The notes under the pieces are model-generated. The model was not told the origin of the DNA, did no database searches, and saw only the letters and a list, made by a program, of their open reading frames with translations. Shown here piece by piece: positions 7,491 through 15,048 of a stretch of DNA of 32,893 bases. The position numbers were made by a program, and so were the translations under genes. Origin of the DNA: Treponema sp. UBA3813 (GTDB taxonomy: Bacteria; Spirochaetota; Spirochaetia; Treponematales; Treponemataceae); contig DFEB01000051.1 of the NCBI GenBank assembly GCA_002368605.1, forward strand, positions 14,924 through 47,816, written 5' to 3'. Each line of letters opens with the position of its first letter. Position 1 is the stretch's first letter.

Positions 7491-8081
7491 TTATAACTCC
7501 TCGATTGTTTTTGCGATTGATTGAAGCCGTGGGCTGATTTCGTATTCTGCTAAATCACCCATAAGGACTGTGTCTTTTGATGCTATTGCCTGCTCAAAGT
7601 CATTGAGAATTTGCGAGAAATCCTGAAAGAAGTCATTTACACTCTTTCCGTCTATGCTGAGTTTTGAGTAAAATTCGGGAAATAAAGCCGAAAGTGTTGC
7701 TGAGTGACAGAACTTTTCAATGAAATCTGCGAGTTTTGATATTAGGATTGTAGCCTCTTTGTCTTTACCGCTTTGGAGCTGTACTGAAAGATTCTGCAAC
7801 TGCTCAGAAAGTGCATTGCACTCTTTCTTCTGGCTTTGGAATGAATTTTTTATTTCACTTTGGGTTACGATAATCAGTTCGAGCTTTGTATCTTCTTTTA
7901 GGGGTTCGTCAAAAATTGAATCGAATTCTTCTGCTCCGATATTCTTCCCGTTGAGAACAATATTTATTGTGGTCGCATTGTTTTTGGCACATTCTTCTTC
8001 AAATGATTTAAGAACATCCCCGACTGTTTTTTCATTTTCGAGAATAATATCAAGTTTTTCGTTGTTTACATAAAATTCCAT
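7491..8081 (-). CDS. Unknown protein between fliD and the PilZ gene
   Basis: A 196-residue cytoplasmic-looking acidic protein. Residues 1-72 alternate short strands and one helix (FYVNNEKLDIILENEKTVGDVL then a Lys/Glu helix, then INIVLNGKNI), a pattern reminiscent of a ubiquitin-like beta-grasp fold. Residues 75-196 look all-helical. I do not recognise the family. Its place directly after fliD and coupled to pilZ suggests a flagellar role; fliD is often followed by export chaperones such as FliS or FliT, but no FliS/FliT motif is seen. AAGGAT before ATG 8081 is the ribosome site. Confidence 0.75.
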   Translation of the reverse strand: MEFYVNNEKLDIILENEKTVGDVLKSFEEECAKNNATTINIVLNGKNIGAEEFDSIFDEPLKEDTKLELIIVTQSEIKNSFQSQKKECNALSEQLQNLSVQLQSGKDKEATILISKLADFIEKFCHSATLSALFPEFYSKLSIDGKSVNDFFQDFSQILNDFEQAIASKDTVLMGDLAEYEISPRLQSIAKTIEEL

Positions 8082-8123
8082 ATAAAATCCTTATGAGAAA
8101 AGCTCAAGCTTTCATATATTATA

Positions 8124-10214
8124 CTACTGTTTTCCATTATTTGCAAAATTACTTACAGTAGTTGATTGGGCATTAAGATTGTTGAGCGTTCCTTCCATTT
8201 GGCTATATTTATTTCTGAGTTGTGATTCTTTCGAAGCTAGCTGACTTTCGAGTTTGCGGATATTTGCCTCAGATGCTTTTATTTTTGTGTTGATTCCGCT
8301 GTTTTTACTTGCTATGATGCCACCACTCTGAACCCAACTTGTTAACTGTTTGTCGATTGCATAGCCGATACCTGAATCTACGACTAAATCTCCGTCCGAA
8401 TCGTAACCGAAAAGATTTTTAATTTCGTCCATGTGTTCGTCGAGTGCGCTGTCGAGTTTTTTCTCATCGATTTCCAGATATCCGCGCATTTGGCTTGCCA
8501 CATATCCGCCTGTGCTTCCAGATGCCCTGCTGGAAATTCCTATCTGACTTAACATTGTAAGCGTGGCATCGTCTGCCCATCGGTAATTTGCCGTAACGAT
8601 AGCACGAAGCGAAGATTTTCCGTTTGTGAGAGAAAAGTCATTTTGGAACATGCCTAATTTAGCTTCTGCCTCTTCTTTTTCGGAATCGGAAAGGTAGTCA
8701 AGCTCTGATATGATTTCAGGCTTGTTTTCACTTAAAATCGTCATTTCAGCCAAAACCTGATTGTATCGGCCGACAAATTCAATCAGGGCATCTTTCGCAC
8801 TTTCTTTGTCACTTGTAATGTCAATTGTTGCCGTTCTTTCTGTTGCCTGATGCACATTGAGGGTGACATTAGGAACGACATCATCTATTTTGTTTGTGGG
8901 GCGGGTTATTGTAATTCCCTCGTATTTTAATACTGCATCTCCCGCCTCTGAAATTGGATTGACAGGTGAGTATCCAAGATTCTTTTTTTCATCGTATGCT
9001 GAGAATTGTGATATTGCGATTTGTGTTCCTGTGTTTCGATTCCGGATGACTATACTTTCGATATCGGGATAGTCTTTGAGTGAAAGAGAAACTGTTTTTT
9101 CGCCGGTCTCTTCGTCAACTTTTAAAAGTGCCGTGTCGATTTTAACTTCACTGCCGTTTTTATTGTGAACATAAAAATCATCATGTTCTTTAACTGGAAC
9201 AAGCGGTTCGATTTCTACTGGCGGAAGATTTGTTTCTATTTGTTCATTTTGAACGGTGATTGTTTCGAATGTCGCGACTCCAGCTTCTGGAAGTTCTGGT
9301 CTGGTCGTGCGTTTTATGTTCAGTTCCTCGGTTAAATCTTCTACTTGTTCCGTAGAATAGCTGAATTCAAAAATTTCAGAATTTACGGAAAGATATTCTT
9401 CTGGAATAGCGAGGGTGAGACCGCTTCGGGGAGGAACTAATAGCTTTCCAGTCTCATCATCAAAAGAAATGAAGTTTTTGGAGAGTGCTGGAAGACCATC
9501 CTGCTCAACATCTGGTATTTTTGAATCGACAAGAGTTTTCTCATCAATTGGATTTTCATATTCTGAAAGATTTGTGCCGAAGATACTGGTTTCTTTTTTG
9601 CTTTTTTCAACGATTTTATTGTCTAGTGCGAATGTGAGTGCATCATCTTTTAAAACTAGTCTGTTTTCTTCGCCTGTTTTTAGTGATTCTATAAGTAAAG
9701 ATGACTTTCCGTTGCTTACTCCAACGAGAGAGGCTTTCAGTGTATTTGCTCCGCGCTTATTTAATGATGTAACGAAATCACTTAGCTTTCCGCCCTTGTA
9801 ATTGAACGTGATTTTTTTATCGCCGATTTCAAATGTGTATACACCTTTGGGAATTTTTGCATTTTTGTCGATTTCACCGGATAAAAATCTGTCTGCAGTA
9901 GCTTCTTTTATGACATCGACTTTAATAGATTCGACGGCCGCATCACGCCCTGCTTCTGCGGTAATTGCTCGCTCATCTGAAGAATTTGCAATTTTATTGT
10001 TAAAGGGATTTTCGAAAGAGTAGAGTGTTTTTGTGCTATCGCGGAGAGCGGACATTTTTTGGTTTACACCACGCCATGCGCTCTGCTGTTCTTTGTACCT
10101 GTCAAGCGATTCCTGCTCACGAGTGAGAGGAATACGCTCTTTTTTCATCAGTGCGTCAATATAATCGTTGGTTTTATATTTATCACTGACGCCAGGTATT
10201 GAAATTTCAGCCAT
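8124..10214 (-). CDS. fliD: Flagellar filament cap protein FliD (HAP2)
   Basis: A 696-residue capping protein that promotes flagellin polymerisation at the filament tip. The N-terminal FliD domain reads ISIPGVSDKYKTNDYIDALMK, followed by a coiled region containing REQESLDRYKEQQSAWRGVN. The C-terminal domain includes DALIEFVGRYNQVLAEM and NIRKLESQLASKESQLRNKYSQME, a typical FliD helical end. It is longer than enterobacterial FliD (about 470 residues), mostly through an expanded middle, as is usual in spirochaetes. A GAGGGG ribosome site precedes ATG 10214. It sits 62 bases after flaG on the same strand. Confidence 0.95.
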   Translation of the reverse strand: MAEISIPGVSDKYKTNDYIDALMKKERIPLTREQESLDRYKEQQSAWRGVNQKMSALRDSTKTLYSFENPFNNKIANSSDERAITAEAGRDAAVESIKVDVIKEATADRFLSGEIDKNAKIPKGVYTFEIGDKKITFNYKGGKLSDFVTSLNKRGANTLKASLVGVSNGKSSLLIESLKTGEENRLVLKDDALTFALDNKIVEKSKKETSIFGTNLSEYENPIDEKTLVDSKIPDVEQDGLPALSKNFISFDDETGKLLVPPRSGLTLAIPEEYLSVNSEIFEFSYSTEQVEDLTEELNIKRTTRPELPEAGVATFETITVQNEQIETNLPPVEIEPLVPVKEHDDFYVHNKNGSEVKIDTALLKVDEETGEKTVSLSLKDYPDIESIVIRNRNTGTQIAISQFSAYDEKKNLGYSPVNPISEAGDAVLKYEGITITRPTNKIDDVVPNVTLNVHQATERTATIDITSDKESAKDALIEFVGRYNQVLAEMTILSENKPEIISELDYLSDSEKEEAEAKLGMFQNDFSLTNGKSSLRAIVTANYRWADDATLTMLSQIGISSRASGSTGGYVASQMRGYLEIDEKKLDSALDEHMDEIKNLFGYDSDGDLVVDSGIGYAIDKQLTSWVQSGGIIASKNSGINTKIKASEANIRKLESQLASKESQLRNKYSQMEGTLNNLNAQSTTVSNFANNGKQ

Positions 10215-10276
10215 AGTAATATCCCCTCAGATTACAGAAAACTAAAATTAATCAAGTAGATTACGGTGTGACGAAA

Positions 10277-10660
10277 TTAAATCATTTCATCGAATAAAAG
10301 ACCGATAGTCTTCCGAATTCTCACCTTCAGTTTCTGCAAGTCTTGGGATGGAATCTCCTTGATGACTTTATCTGTTGACGGGTCAACGATAGAAACGACA
10401 ACCTGATTGAGTTCCTGATTGACATTAAACTGGACTTTGCGTCCCATAACGACATCAGACAACCGCTGAAGTTGTTTAGCATCTTCCTTGACCTGGGCAA
10501 GATTATTTGTAATGTTCTGTACCACTTGGGCAGCATCTGCCATAGGAACATCCGCTGGTTTGATTGGTGCGGCTGGTTTTACAACTTTTGCTGCTCCGGA
10601 GTTATACGAAAAGTGGCCATCCATTGCCAAATTCTGCCCGACTGAATTGATTGTATTCAT
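10277..10660 (-). CDS. flaG: FlaG-family protein
   Basis: A 127-residue protein whose C-terminal half (about residues 70-115) carries the FlaG domain, with VQFNVNQELNQVVVSIVD followed by KVIKEIPSQDLQKL. The N-terminal half is Ala/Pro-rich and flexible. In other bacteria FlaG genes lie next to flagellin and fliD and affect filament length; the biochemical role is not settled. A strong AGGAGG ribosome site precedes ATG 10660. The upstream gap holds a 12-bp inverted repeat that may end the flagellin transcript. Confidence 0.9.
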   Translation of the reverse strand: MNTINSVGQNLAMDGHFSYNSGAAKVVKPAAPIKPADVPMADAAQVVQNITNNLAQVKEDAKQLQRLSDVVMGRKVQFNVNQELNQVVVSIVDPSTDKVIKEIPSQDLQKLKVRIRKTIGLLFDEMI

Positions 10661-10679
10661 GGGCCTTCCTCCTGAAATA

Positions 10680-10709
10680 AAGAGAAAAAGGGGCGCACCT
10701 TTTTCTCTT
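10680..10709 (-). terminator. 12-bp inverted repeat between flagellin 1 and flaG
   Basis: The perfect 12-base arms (AAGAGAAAAAGG and CCTTTTTCTCTT) surround a 6-base loop. On the minus strand the 3' arm is T-rich and continues into TTATTTC, so it resembles an intrinsic terminator for the flagellin gene at 10790. It also lies about 20 bases before the flaG start codon, so it could be a leader structure that lets some transcripts through. Confidence 0.6.
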
Positions 10710-10750
10710 ACGATTGTGTCTGCGAAAAGACAACATCCAGTAGTCTCTTT

Positions 10751-10775
10751 TTATCGCATCCAACAATCGATTTTA
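10751..10775 (-). promoter_or_regulatory. Weak sigma-28-like promoter before flaG
   Basis: The minus strand has TGCGATAA at 10751-10758 and TAAA at 10772-10775, 13 bp apart. The -10 box resembles GCCGATAA, but spacing is 2 bp shorter than consensus. It would give flaG-fliD a late flagellar promoter between the flagellin stop codon and flaG. Treat as tentative. Confidence 0.3.
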
Positions 10776-10789
10776 TTGTGTGCTATGAA

Positions 10790-11638
10790 CTAGCGGAGCA
10801 AAGCCAATACATTCTGTGACTGGCTGTTTGCCTGTGCGAGCATAGCTGTTCCAGACTGTGTAAGAATCTGGTTCTTTGTGTACTCAACCATTTCAGAAGC
10901 CATGTCTGTGTCACGGATGCGTGATTCAGCAGCCTGAAGGTTCTCGGCAGCAACACTTACGCCATTTGCAGCCATTTCAAAGCGGTTCTGGTATGCACCA
11001 AGATCTGCACGTTGTTTAGAAACACTTTTGAGTGCTTCATCAACAGTAGCGATTGCCATGTTAGCTGTGTCAGGTGTAGCGATTCCAATGCCCTCTTCTG
11101 ATCCCTGAGCGCCTTTGAGGCCGAGAGACTGAGCGGTCATGGTGCCGATATATACACGTTCGTTCTGGTCAACATTAGCTCCAATCTGGAACTGCATGAT
11201 GCGGTCTGAATTCTGAGAGAAGCTACCTGTAAGCATGTTCATTCCGTTGAACTGAGCCTGTGAAGCAATGCGATCAACTTCGGCAACAAGCTGTGAAACT
11301 TCTACCTGAATCTGCATACGGTCTTCGTCTGAATAGATACCGTTAGCTGACTGAACTGCGAGCTCACGGATTCTCTGGAGGATGTCTGTAGTTTCCTGCA
11401 AGTATCCTTCTGTAGCCTGGATAAATGAAACACCATTCTGGATGTTTCGGTTAGCCTGGTTCAATCCGCGGATCTGGCTGCGCATCTTCTCAGATACTGC
11501 CAATCCTGAAGCATCGTCGCCAGCTTTGTTAATGCGCTGACCTGAACTGAGTTTTTCGATGTTTCCCATTAACTGGTCGTTAGAAACGCCCAATGTGCGG
11601 TTAGCATACAAAGAACTCATGTTGTGATTAATTACCAT
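10790..11638 (-). CDS. flaB: Flagellin, FlaB type (copy 1)
   Basis: A 282-residue core flagellin. The N-terminus [19 protein letters not shown], the D0/D1 motif [22 protein letters not shown], and the C-terminus ending [12 protein letters not shown] are diagnostic. The short middle domain (no D2/D3) is typical of spirochaete FlaB filaments in the periplasm. There is no signal peptide, as expected for type III export. ATG 11638 is used, with GGAGGG at 11646-11651 as ribosome site; an extension to 11695 would add non-flagellin residues. It is a close paralogue of the gene at 12028 but has a different leader, with a terminator-like hairpin just before the ribosome site. Confidence 0.97.
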   Translation of the reverse strand: MVINHNMSSLYANRTLGVSNDQLMGNIEKLSSGQRINKAGDDASGLAVSEKMRSQIRGLNQANRNIQNGVSFIQATEGYLQETTDILQRIRELAVQSANGIYSDEDRMQIQVEVSQLVAEVDRIASQAQFNGMNMLTGSFSQNSDRIMQFQIGANVDQNERVYIGTMTAQSLGLKGAQGSEEGIGIATPDTANMAIATVDEALKSVSKQRADLGAYQNRFEMAANGVSVAAENLQAAESRIRDTDMASEMVEYTKNQILTQSGTAMLAQANSQSQNVLALLR

Positions 11639-11656
11639 ATTTGTGCCCTCCATGAT

Positions 11657-11691
11657 AAAAAAAAGACAGATACAACATCGTGTTGTATGTC
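11657..11691 (-). promoter_or_regulatory. Terminator-like hairpin in flagellin 1 leader (attenuator or sRNA end)
   Basis: On the minus strand ATACAACA-CGA-TGTTGTAT forms a perfect 8-bp stem (11670-11688). GACA/TGTC can extend it across a 2-base bulge, and eight T follow at once (11657-11664). This is the layout of an intrinsic terminator, yet the flagellin ribosome site begins only 6 bases after the T run. An upstream ACAGAT (about 11695-11700) is complementary to ATCTGT in the 3' arm and could form a competing structure. Confidence 0.55.
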
Positions 11692-11709
11692 CCAATCTGT
11701 GCAGGCTGT

Positions 11710-11734
11710 CTTTCGGTTTTTGCGCCCCCGAAAG
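11710..11734 (-). promoter_or_regulatory. Second hairpin in flagellin 1 leader
   Basis: CTTTCGG and CCGAAAG form a 7-bp stem around an 11-base loop beginning GGGCG on the minus strand. It lies upstream of the terminator-like hairpin in the 389-base gap between the two flagellin genes. A further small inverted repeat (TGATGTG/CACATCA) is seen near 11850-11870. I see no convincing promoter in 11735-11980; TACAAT at 11928-11933 has a poor -35 partner. No open reading frame of note is present in the gap. Confidence 0.4.
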
Positions 11735-11981
11735 CGATTTAGACCTTTACAGCGGGAGACGATACTGAATAGCCTTGCCTTGTACAAAGGAATTCAACAT
11801 CAACTTACGCCGTCACAGAAAGCATGAAAAGCAATTTTCAAAGAACTGATGATGTGTCTAAATCCACATCAAAATGGTTTAAAGAAAACAGAAAAAAATC
11901 ACGGTTTTCCTGAATTCTGATGATTACATTGTAGCGGGATATTTGAAGAAAATAAAGAGGGTAGAGCAAAAATCCGCGCAA

Positions 11982-12016
11982 ATTCTTGAAAGAGCCTTTA
12001 AGACTCTTTCAAGAAT
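11982..12016 (-). terminator. 13-bp perfect inverted repeat after flagellin 2
   Basis: Arms ATTCTTGAAAGAG and CTCTTTCAAGAAT around a 9-base loop, starting 12 bases after the flagellin 2 stop codon. There is no long T run directly after it on the minus strand (TTGCGCGGATTTTT follows). It may therefore be an imperfect terminator or a 3'-end stabilising hairpin for an abundant message. Confidence 0.65.
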
Positions 12017-12027
12017 ATTATAATGCA

Positions 12028-12888
12028 CTATCGAAGCAAAGACAAGACATTCTGAGACTGCGTGTTTGCCTGAGCGAGCATAGCAGTTCCTGCCTGCTGG
12101 AGAACTTCATTCTTAGTGAATTCTACCATCTGCTGAGCCATATCGGTGTCGCGGATGCGTGATTCTGAAGCCTGAAGGTTCTCTGCTGCAACATCAAGAC
12201 CTTTAACTGCGTATTCCATGCGGTTCTGATAGCCGCCGAGGTCTGCGCGCTGTTTGTTGATCTTTTTGAGAGCCTCATCGATAGTACCGATTGCGCGGTT
12301 TGCCAATTCTGGTGTTGAAAGGCTCAGAATCTCTTCTGCTGCTACATCTCGTACGCCGAGAGCAGCTGCTGTCATTGTGCCGATGAATACCTGCATACGC
12401 TGATCCATGTTAGCTCCGATGTGGAACCACATAGATGATGTAACGGCATTCTCGCCAGTAGACTGTGCGAAGCGTCCTGTGAGCATGTTCATACCGTTGA
12501 ACTGAGCCTGTGAAGCAATGCGGTCAACTTCTGCAACGAGCTGAGAAATCTCAACCTGAATCTGCATACGGTCTTCATCTGAATAAATTCCGTTTGATGA
12601 CTGAACAGCAAGCTCACGGATACGCTGCATGATGTCAGTTGTTTCCTGCAAGTAGCCTTCTGCTACCTGAATGAAACTGATACCGTTCTGTGCGTTTTCT
12701 GAGGCTTTGTTGAGACCACGAATCTGGCTGCGCATCTTTTCAGATACTGCGAGTCCTGAAGCGTCGTCACCTGCGCGGTTGATTTTTTCGCCTGAAGAGA
12801 GTTTCTCCATGTCTTTTGAAAGACTGAGACCTGTTACGCCGAGCTGTCTGTCAGCGAACATTGCGGACATGTTGTGGTTAATGACCAT
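12028..12888 (-). CDS. flaB: Flagellin, FlaB type (copy 2)
   Basis: A 286-residue core flagellin with N-terminus [19 protein letters not shown], the motif [22 protein letters not shown], and C-terminus [12 protein letters not shown]. It is strongly similar to the copy at 10790 across both ends. The middle differs and carries a few extra residues (around [18 protein letters not shown]). It builds the periplasmic filament core. ATG 12888 has GGAGG 8 bases upstream. Its leader carries a sigma-28 promoter, a hairpin with GGA in the loop and the GGA-containing ribosome site, which points to CsrA control. The downstream inverted repeat separates it from copy 1, so the two are probably separate transcripts. 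Confidence 0.97.
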   Translation of the reverse strand: MVINHNMSAMFADRQLGVTGLSLSKDMEKLSSGEKINRAGDDASGLAVSEKMRSQIRGLNKASENAQNGISFIQVAEGYLQETTDIMQRIRELAVQSSNGIYSDEDRMQIQVEISQLVAEVDRIASQAQFNGMNMLTGRFAQSTGENAVTSSMWFHIGANMDQRMQVFIGTMTAAALGVRDVAAEEILSLSTPELANRAIGTIDEALKKINKQRADLGGYQNRMEYAVKGLDVAAENLQASESRIRDTDMAQQMVEFTKNEVLQQAGTAMLAQANTQSQNVLSLLR

Positions 12889-12915
12889 AGTGTTTTCCTC
12901 CGTGGAAATATGTTT

Positions 12916-12939
12916 CAGACCAAAATCCTTTTCGGCCTG
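12916..12939 (-). promoter_or_regulatory. Candidate CsrA-binding hairpin, GGA triloop, in flagellin 2 leader
   Basis: The minus-strand arm CAGGCCGAAAA and the arm TTTTGGTCTG pair with one G-T and one bulged G. They leave exactly GGA as the loop (complement at 12926-12928). A second GGA lies in the ribosome site CGGAGGA at about 12897-12903. CsrA dimers typically bind one GGA in a hairpin loop and a second over the ribosome site 10-60 bases away, as in the B. subtilis hag leader. The same window encodes CsrA and FliW. Confidence 0.65.
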
Positions 12940-13049
12940 TTTGAAAAAGGAAACTTCAGTATTACAAGGCTACATCCGTCTCCTTTTTCGTGACGCACTT
13001 GTTCAGTATTCTTCTACGAAGCTGTTCTGAGCATAGCTTGTCCTTATTA

Positions 13050-13077
13050 GTATCGGCTATGGTCTTTAGAAACTTTA
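13050..13077 (-). promoter_or_regulatory. sigma-28 promoter of flagellin 2
   Basis: The minus strand has TAAAGTTT at 13070-13077 and GCCGATAC at 13050-13057, 12 bp apart. The -35 box is identical to the E. coli FliA consensus and the -10 box matches 7 of 8, with the spacer one base longer than the usual 11. The predicted leader is about 155 bases, long enough to hold the CsrA hairpin. Confidence 0.82.
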
Positions 13078-13160
13078 GCAAAAAAATTCATTTTTTTTAA
13101 ATTTTTTTTCTAAAGTGAAGCGTAAAAAATGCCACAAGGGGATAAATATCTGCAAGCGTC

Positions 13161-13796
13161 CTAAAAAATGAGATTCTCCAAGACCTTCTTTATTGTCTGA
13201 ACGGCTTTTCCTCGGTGGGAGATTTTGTTTTTTTCTTCTGCGGAGATTTCTGCCACTGTTTTTTTGTATTGAGGAAGCCAAACGATCGGGTCGTATCCGA
13301 ATCCGCCTGAGCCAGCTTGTTTTTCGATTGAAGGAATTAACTCGCCTTCAAATGTCTCCTGAGCGACGAAAAATCTTTCGGGATTCAAGAGAAGAACCAT
13401 GGCGCAAGTGTAGTGGCAACTGCGGTCGCGCGAGCCCGTGGCGTTTAGTTGCTCTATAAGAAAGCGGTTCTGCTCTTCCTGGGAAATTTTGCTTCCGTCC
13501 GGCTTTCCGTGCATAAAATTCGGACCTGCATAGCGGGAAGTATAGATTCCCGGCTCTCCTTTCAATGCAGAGACGCATATTCCGGAATCATCTGCAATGA
13601 CCGGTTCATGCACGAGATTCCAGAGGGCGCGTGCCTTAATCAGTGAGTTCTCGTAGAAAGATTTTCCGTCTTCGATGGGGGCGAATTCAATTCCGTCATC
13701 ACTTGGAATTCTGATTTCAAAATCAGAAAGAAGCTCCTGCATTTCCTTTTGCTTGTGCTTGTTTCCTGACGCCAGGTACAATTTCTTTTTGTTCAT
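13161..13796 (-). CDS. rdgB: dITP/XTP pyrophosphatase RdgB (HAM1 family)
   Basis: A 211-residue house-cleaning enzyme that hydrolyses dITP, ITP and XTP to monophosphates, keeping deaminated purines out of DNA and RNA. It shows ASGNKHKQKEMQELL near residues 9-23 (the SGNxxK nucleotide-binding motif), PVIADDSGICVSAL with the catalytic Asp pair, GIYTSRYAG and GSGGFGYDPIVW, then ISHRGKA near the C-terminus. It starts 9 bases after the preceding gene, with AGGA overlapping that gene's stop region as ribosome site. It is thus probably transcribed from the same sigma-54 promoter. The sigma-28 promoter of flagellin 2 lies after its stop codon. Confidence 0.95.
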   Translation of the reverse strand: MNKKKLYLASGNKHKQKEMQELLSDFEIRIPSDDGIEFAPIEDGKSFYENSLIKARALWNLVHEPVIADDSGICVSALKGEPGIYTSRYAGPNFMHGKPDGSKISQEEQNRFLIEQLNATGSRDRSCHYTCAMVLLLNPERFFVAQETFEGELIPSIEKQAGSGGFGYDPIVWLPQYKKTVAEISAEEKNKISHRGKAVQTIKKVLENLIF

Positions 13797-13805
13797 GGGA
13801 GAATC

Positions 13806-14768
13806 CTACTGATTTTTCTCTTCTTCCGCAATCTCGCTTTTTTCTTTATCCCTTTCTTTCATGTATAGTTTGTGTATCTTTTCCTGAGTTTTTTCCCTGT
13901 TTGCGTGATTTATGTAAAAAGAAACCATTCTTGGCTTTATTCCTATTATTCTTGCGATTTCTTCATTTGAAGGTTTTGTGGAACGAACTGATAGTCTTTC
14001 GTTATGAGCTTTCCATTTTTCAGTCTGTTTTTCGTATCGCTCTTTGAGACTTTCCAGAAGTCTTTCGTTTGTCGTACAAGTCATTTCCTGCATATATTTT
14101 CTGTGAAAGAAAAAGGCATTGTTTCTTTTTTTTATTAATTTTAGGTTTGTTTCATTTTTTCGCGATATGCTTTCTTTTAGTTCTTGAATTTTCTCACAAA
14201 GGAGATTTCTGTCAATTTCGGTAAATGAACTTACTGCATCAATCGTGTTGTCATCGATATCTTTGCATGCCTTCATCATCAGAATAAGAGTTGTGAGTTC
14301 TGCGCTTCTTTTATCACGCTTGTCATAGGAGTTTCTTTTGTTTTTCTCTAGTTTTGAGAATGTTCTGGATTTTTTTTCATTTAGACTTGAGAAGTTATCC
14401 TCTAGGATGATATTGTTGTATTTTTGAATGTCCTCTTCTGTTTTTGTCCTCAAGAAAGTGTCTATGCTTCGTCTTTCTGCTTCTTTCTGCACTTGTTTTT
14501 TGAGAAACTGTAGCTTGTAATTCGAAAGACATCCTGTTATGAAATTTTTGAAGGGAATATTTCCCGGTATGAATTTTTCAAATAACTCCTCGAAATGTTT
14601 GTGCATCTCTAGCAGAAAATCACTTTTTTGGTCTTCTGTAAAATTGTATAGGCCGAAAACTTTGGGATTTTTATAAATTTCTTCCCAAATAATCAGTGAT
14701 GCTTTTTCCTTTGTCAGTTTCCCGCTTGCTACGGCTTCTGGTAAATCTTCGATGTGAATGTTTTGCAT
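13806..14768 (-). CDS. Unrecognised protein with C-terminal HTH; possible divergent sigma-like factor
   Basis: A 320-residue, very lysine- and glutamate-rich, mostly helical protein that I cannot place in a family. Residues 266-290 (KPSNEEIARIIGIKPRMVSFYI) have the layout of a sigma region 4 or LuxR-type helix-turn-helix. Residues 30-100 are helical with NFTEDQKSDFLLEMHKHFEE and FKNFITGCLSNYKLQFLKKQ, reminiscent of sigma region 2. The middle (about 130-215) is low-complexity and charged. The resemblance is inference; no catalytic motif is seen. It has an unusually good ribosome site (GGAGG, 5 bases before the ATG), a sigma-54 promoter directly upstream, and shares a transcript with rdgB. Confidence 0.65.
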   Translation of the reverse strand: MQNIHIEDLPEAVASGKLTKEKASLIIWEEIYKNPKVFGLYNFTEDQKSDFLLEMHKHFEELFEKFIPGNIPFKNFITGCLSNYKLQFLKKQVQKEAERRSIDTFLRTKTEEDIQKYNNIILEDNFSSLNEKKSRTFSKLEKNKRNSYDKRDKRSAELTTLILMMKACKDIDDNTIDAVSSFTEIDRNLLCEKIQELKESISRKNETNLKLIKKRNNAFFFHRKYMQEMTCTTNERLLESLKERYEKQTEKWKAHNERLSVRSTKPSNEEIARIIGIKPRMVSFYINHANREKTQEKIHKLYMKERDKEKSEIAEEEKNQ

Positions 14769-14789
14769 ATTTCCTCCAGAAGACTTCTA

Positions 14790-14806
14790 TGCAATATTCG
14801 TGCCAA
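14790..14806 (-). promoter_or_regulatory. sigma-54 (RpoN) promoter of the HTH gene and rdgB
   Basis: On the minus strand TTGGCACGAATATTGCA matches the sigma-54 consensus YTGGCACGRNNNTTGCW at every defined position, with GG and GC dinucleotides 10 bp apart. Transcription would begin near 14778-14780, leaving about 10 bases before the GGAGG ribosome site. An activator would be expected to bind upstream, where the phased repeat block lies. Confidence 0.82.
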
Positions 14807-14860
14807 GTCGCCTCCCTGTGCTTTTTGGGGAAAAATACTAAAAAAAAGCGGAAAAACCAG

Positions 14861-14992
14861 TTAAATCCAACGGAAAACCAGCAAAAAACAATAAAAACCA
14901 ACAAAAAACAATAAAAACCAACGAAAAACAATGAAATCCAACGAAAAACAATAAAATCCAATAAAATCCAATAAAATCCAATAAAATCCAAT
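14861..14992. repeat. About 13 tandem 10-bp units with phased A-tracts
   Basis: On the plus strand the units read ATAAAATCCA (four identical or near-identical copies at 14951-14990), ACGAAAAACA, ATGAAATCCA, ATAAAAACCA, ACAAAAAACA and GCAAAAAACA. Every unit has an A-tract of 3-6 bases at the same place in the 10-bp period, which is expected to bend DNA strongly in one direction. The block lies about 80-210 bp upstream of the predicted sigma-54 start site. It reads through as hydrophobic open frames on the minus strand only because the units contain no stop codons; I regard it as noncoding. Confidence 0.85.
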
Positions 14993-15026
14993 AAAAAAAA
15001 GCGTGACTGAGGAAAACAATCACGCT
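14993..15026 (-). terminator. Intrinsic terminator of the nrnA-like gene
   Basis: AGCGTGA and TCACGCT pair over 7 bp around a 13-base loop and run directly into eight T on the minus strand. It lies 22 bases after the stop codon at 15049 and abuts the phased repeat block. Confidence 0.85.
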
Positions 15027-15048
15027 GAAATAAAAATAAAGTTTTTTT

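Noticed and set aside
11639-11695. N-terminal extension of flagellin 1
   Set aside because: The extra residues are not flagellin-like and would cover the ribosome site and the T run of the leader hairpin.
11925-11960. Promoter for flagellin 1 (TACAAT at 11928-11933)
   Set aside because: The only -35 candidate at 17 bp (TTTATT) is poor, and no sigma-28 or sigma-54 motif was found in 11639-11980.
14861-14992. CRISPR-like array
   Set aside because: The repeat unit is only 10 bp with no spacers and there are no cas genes.
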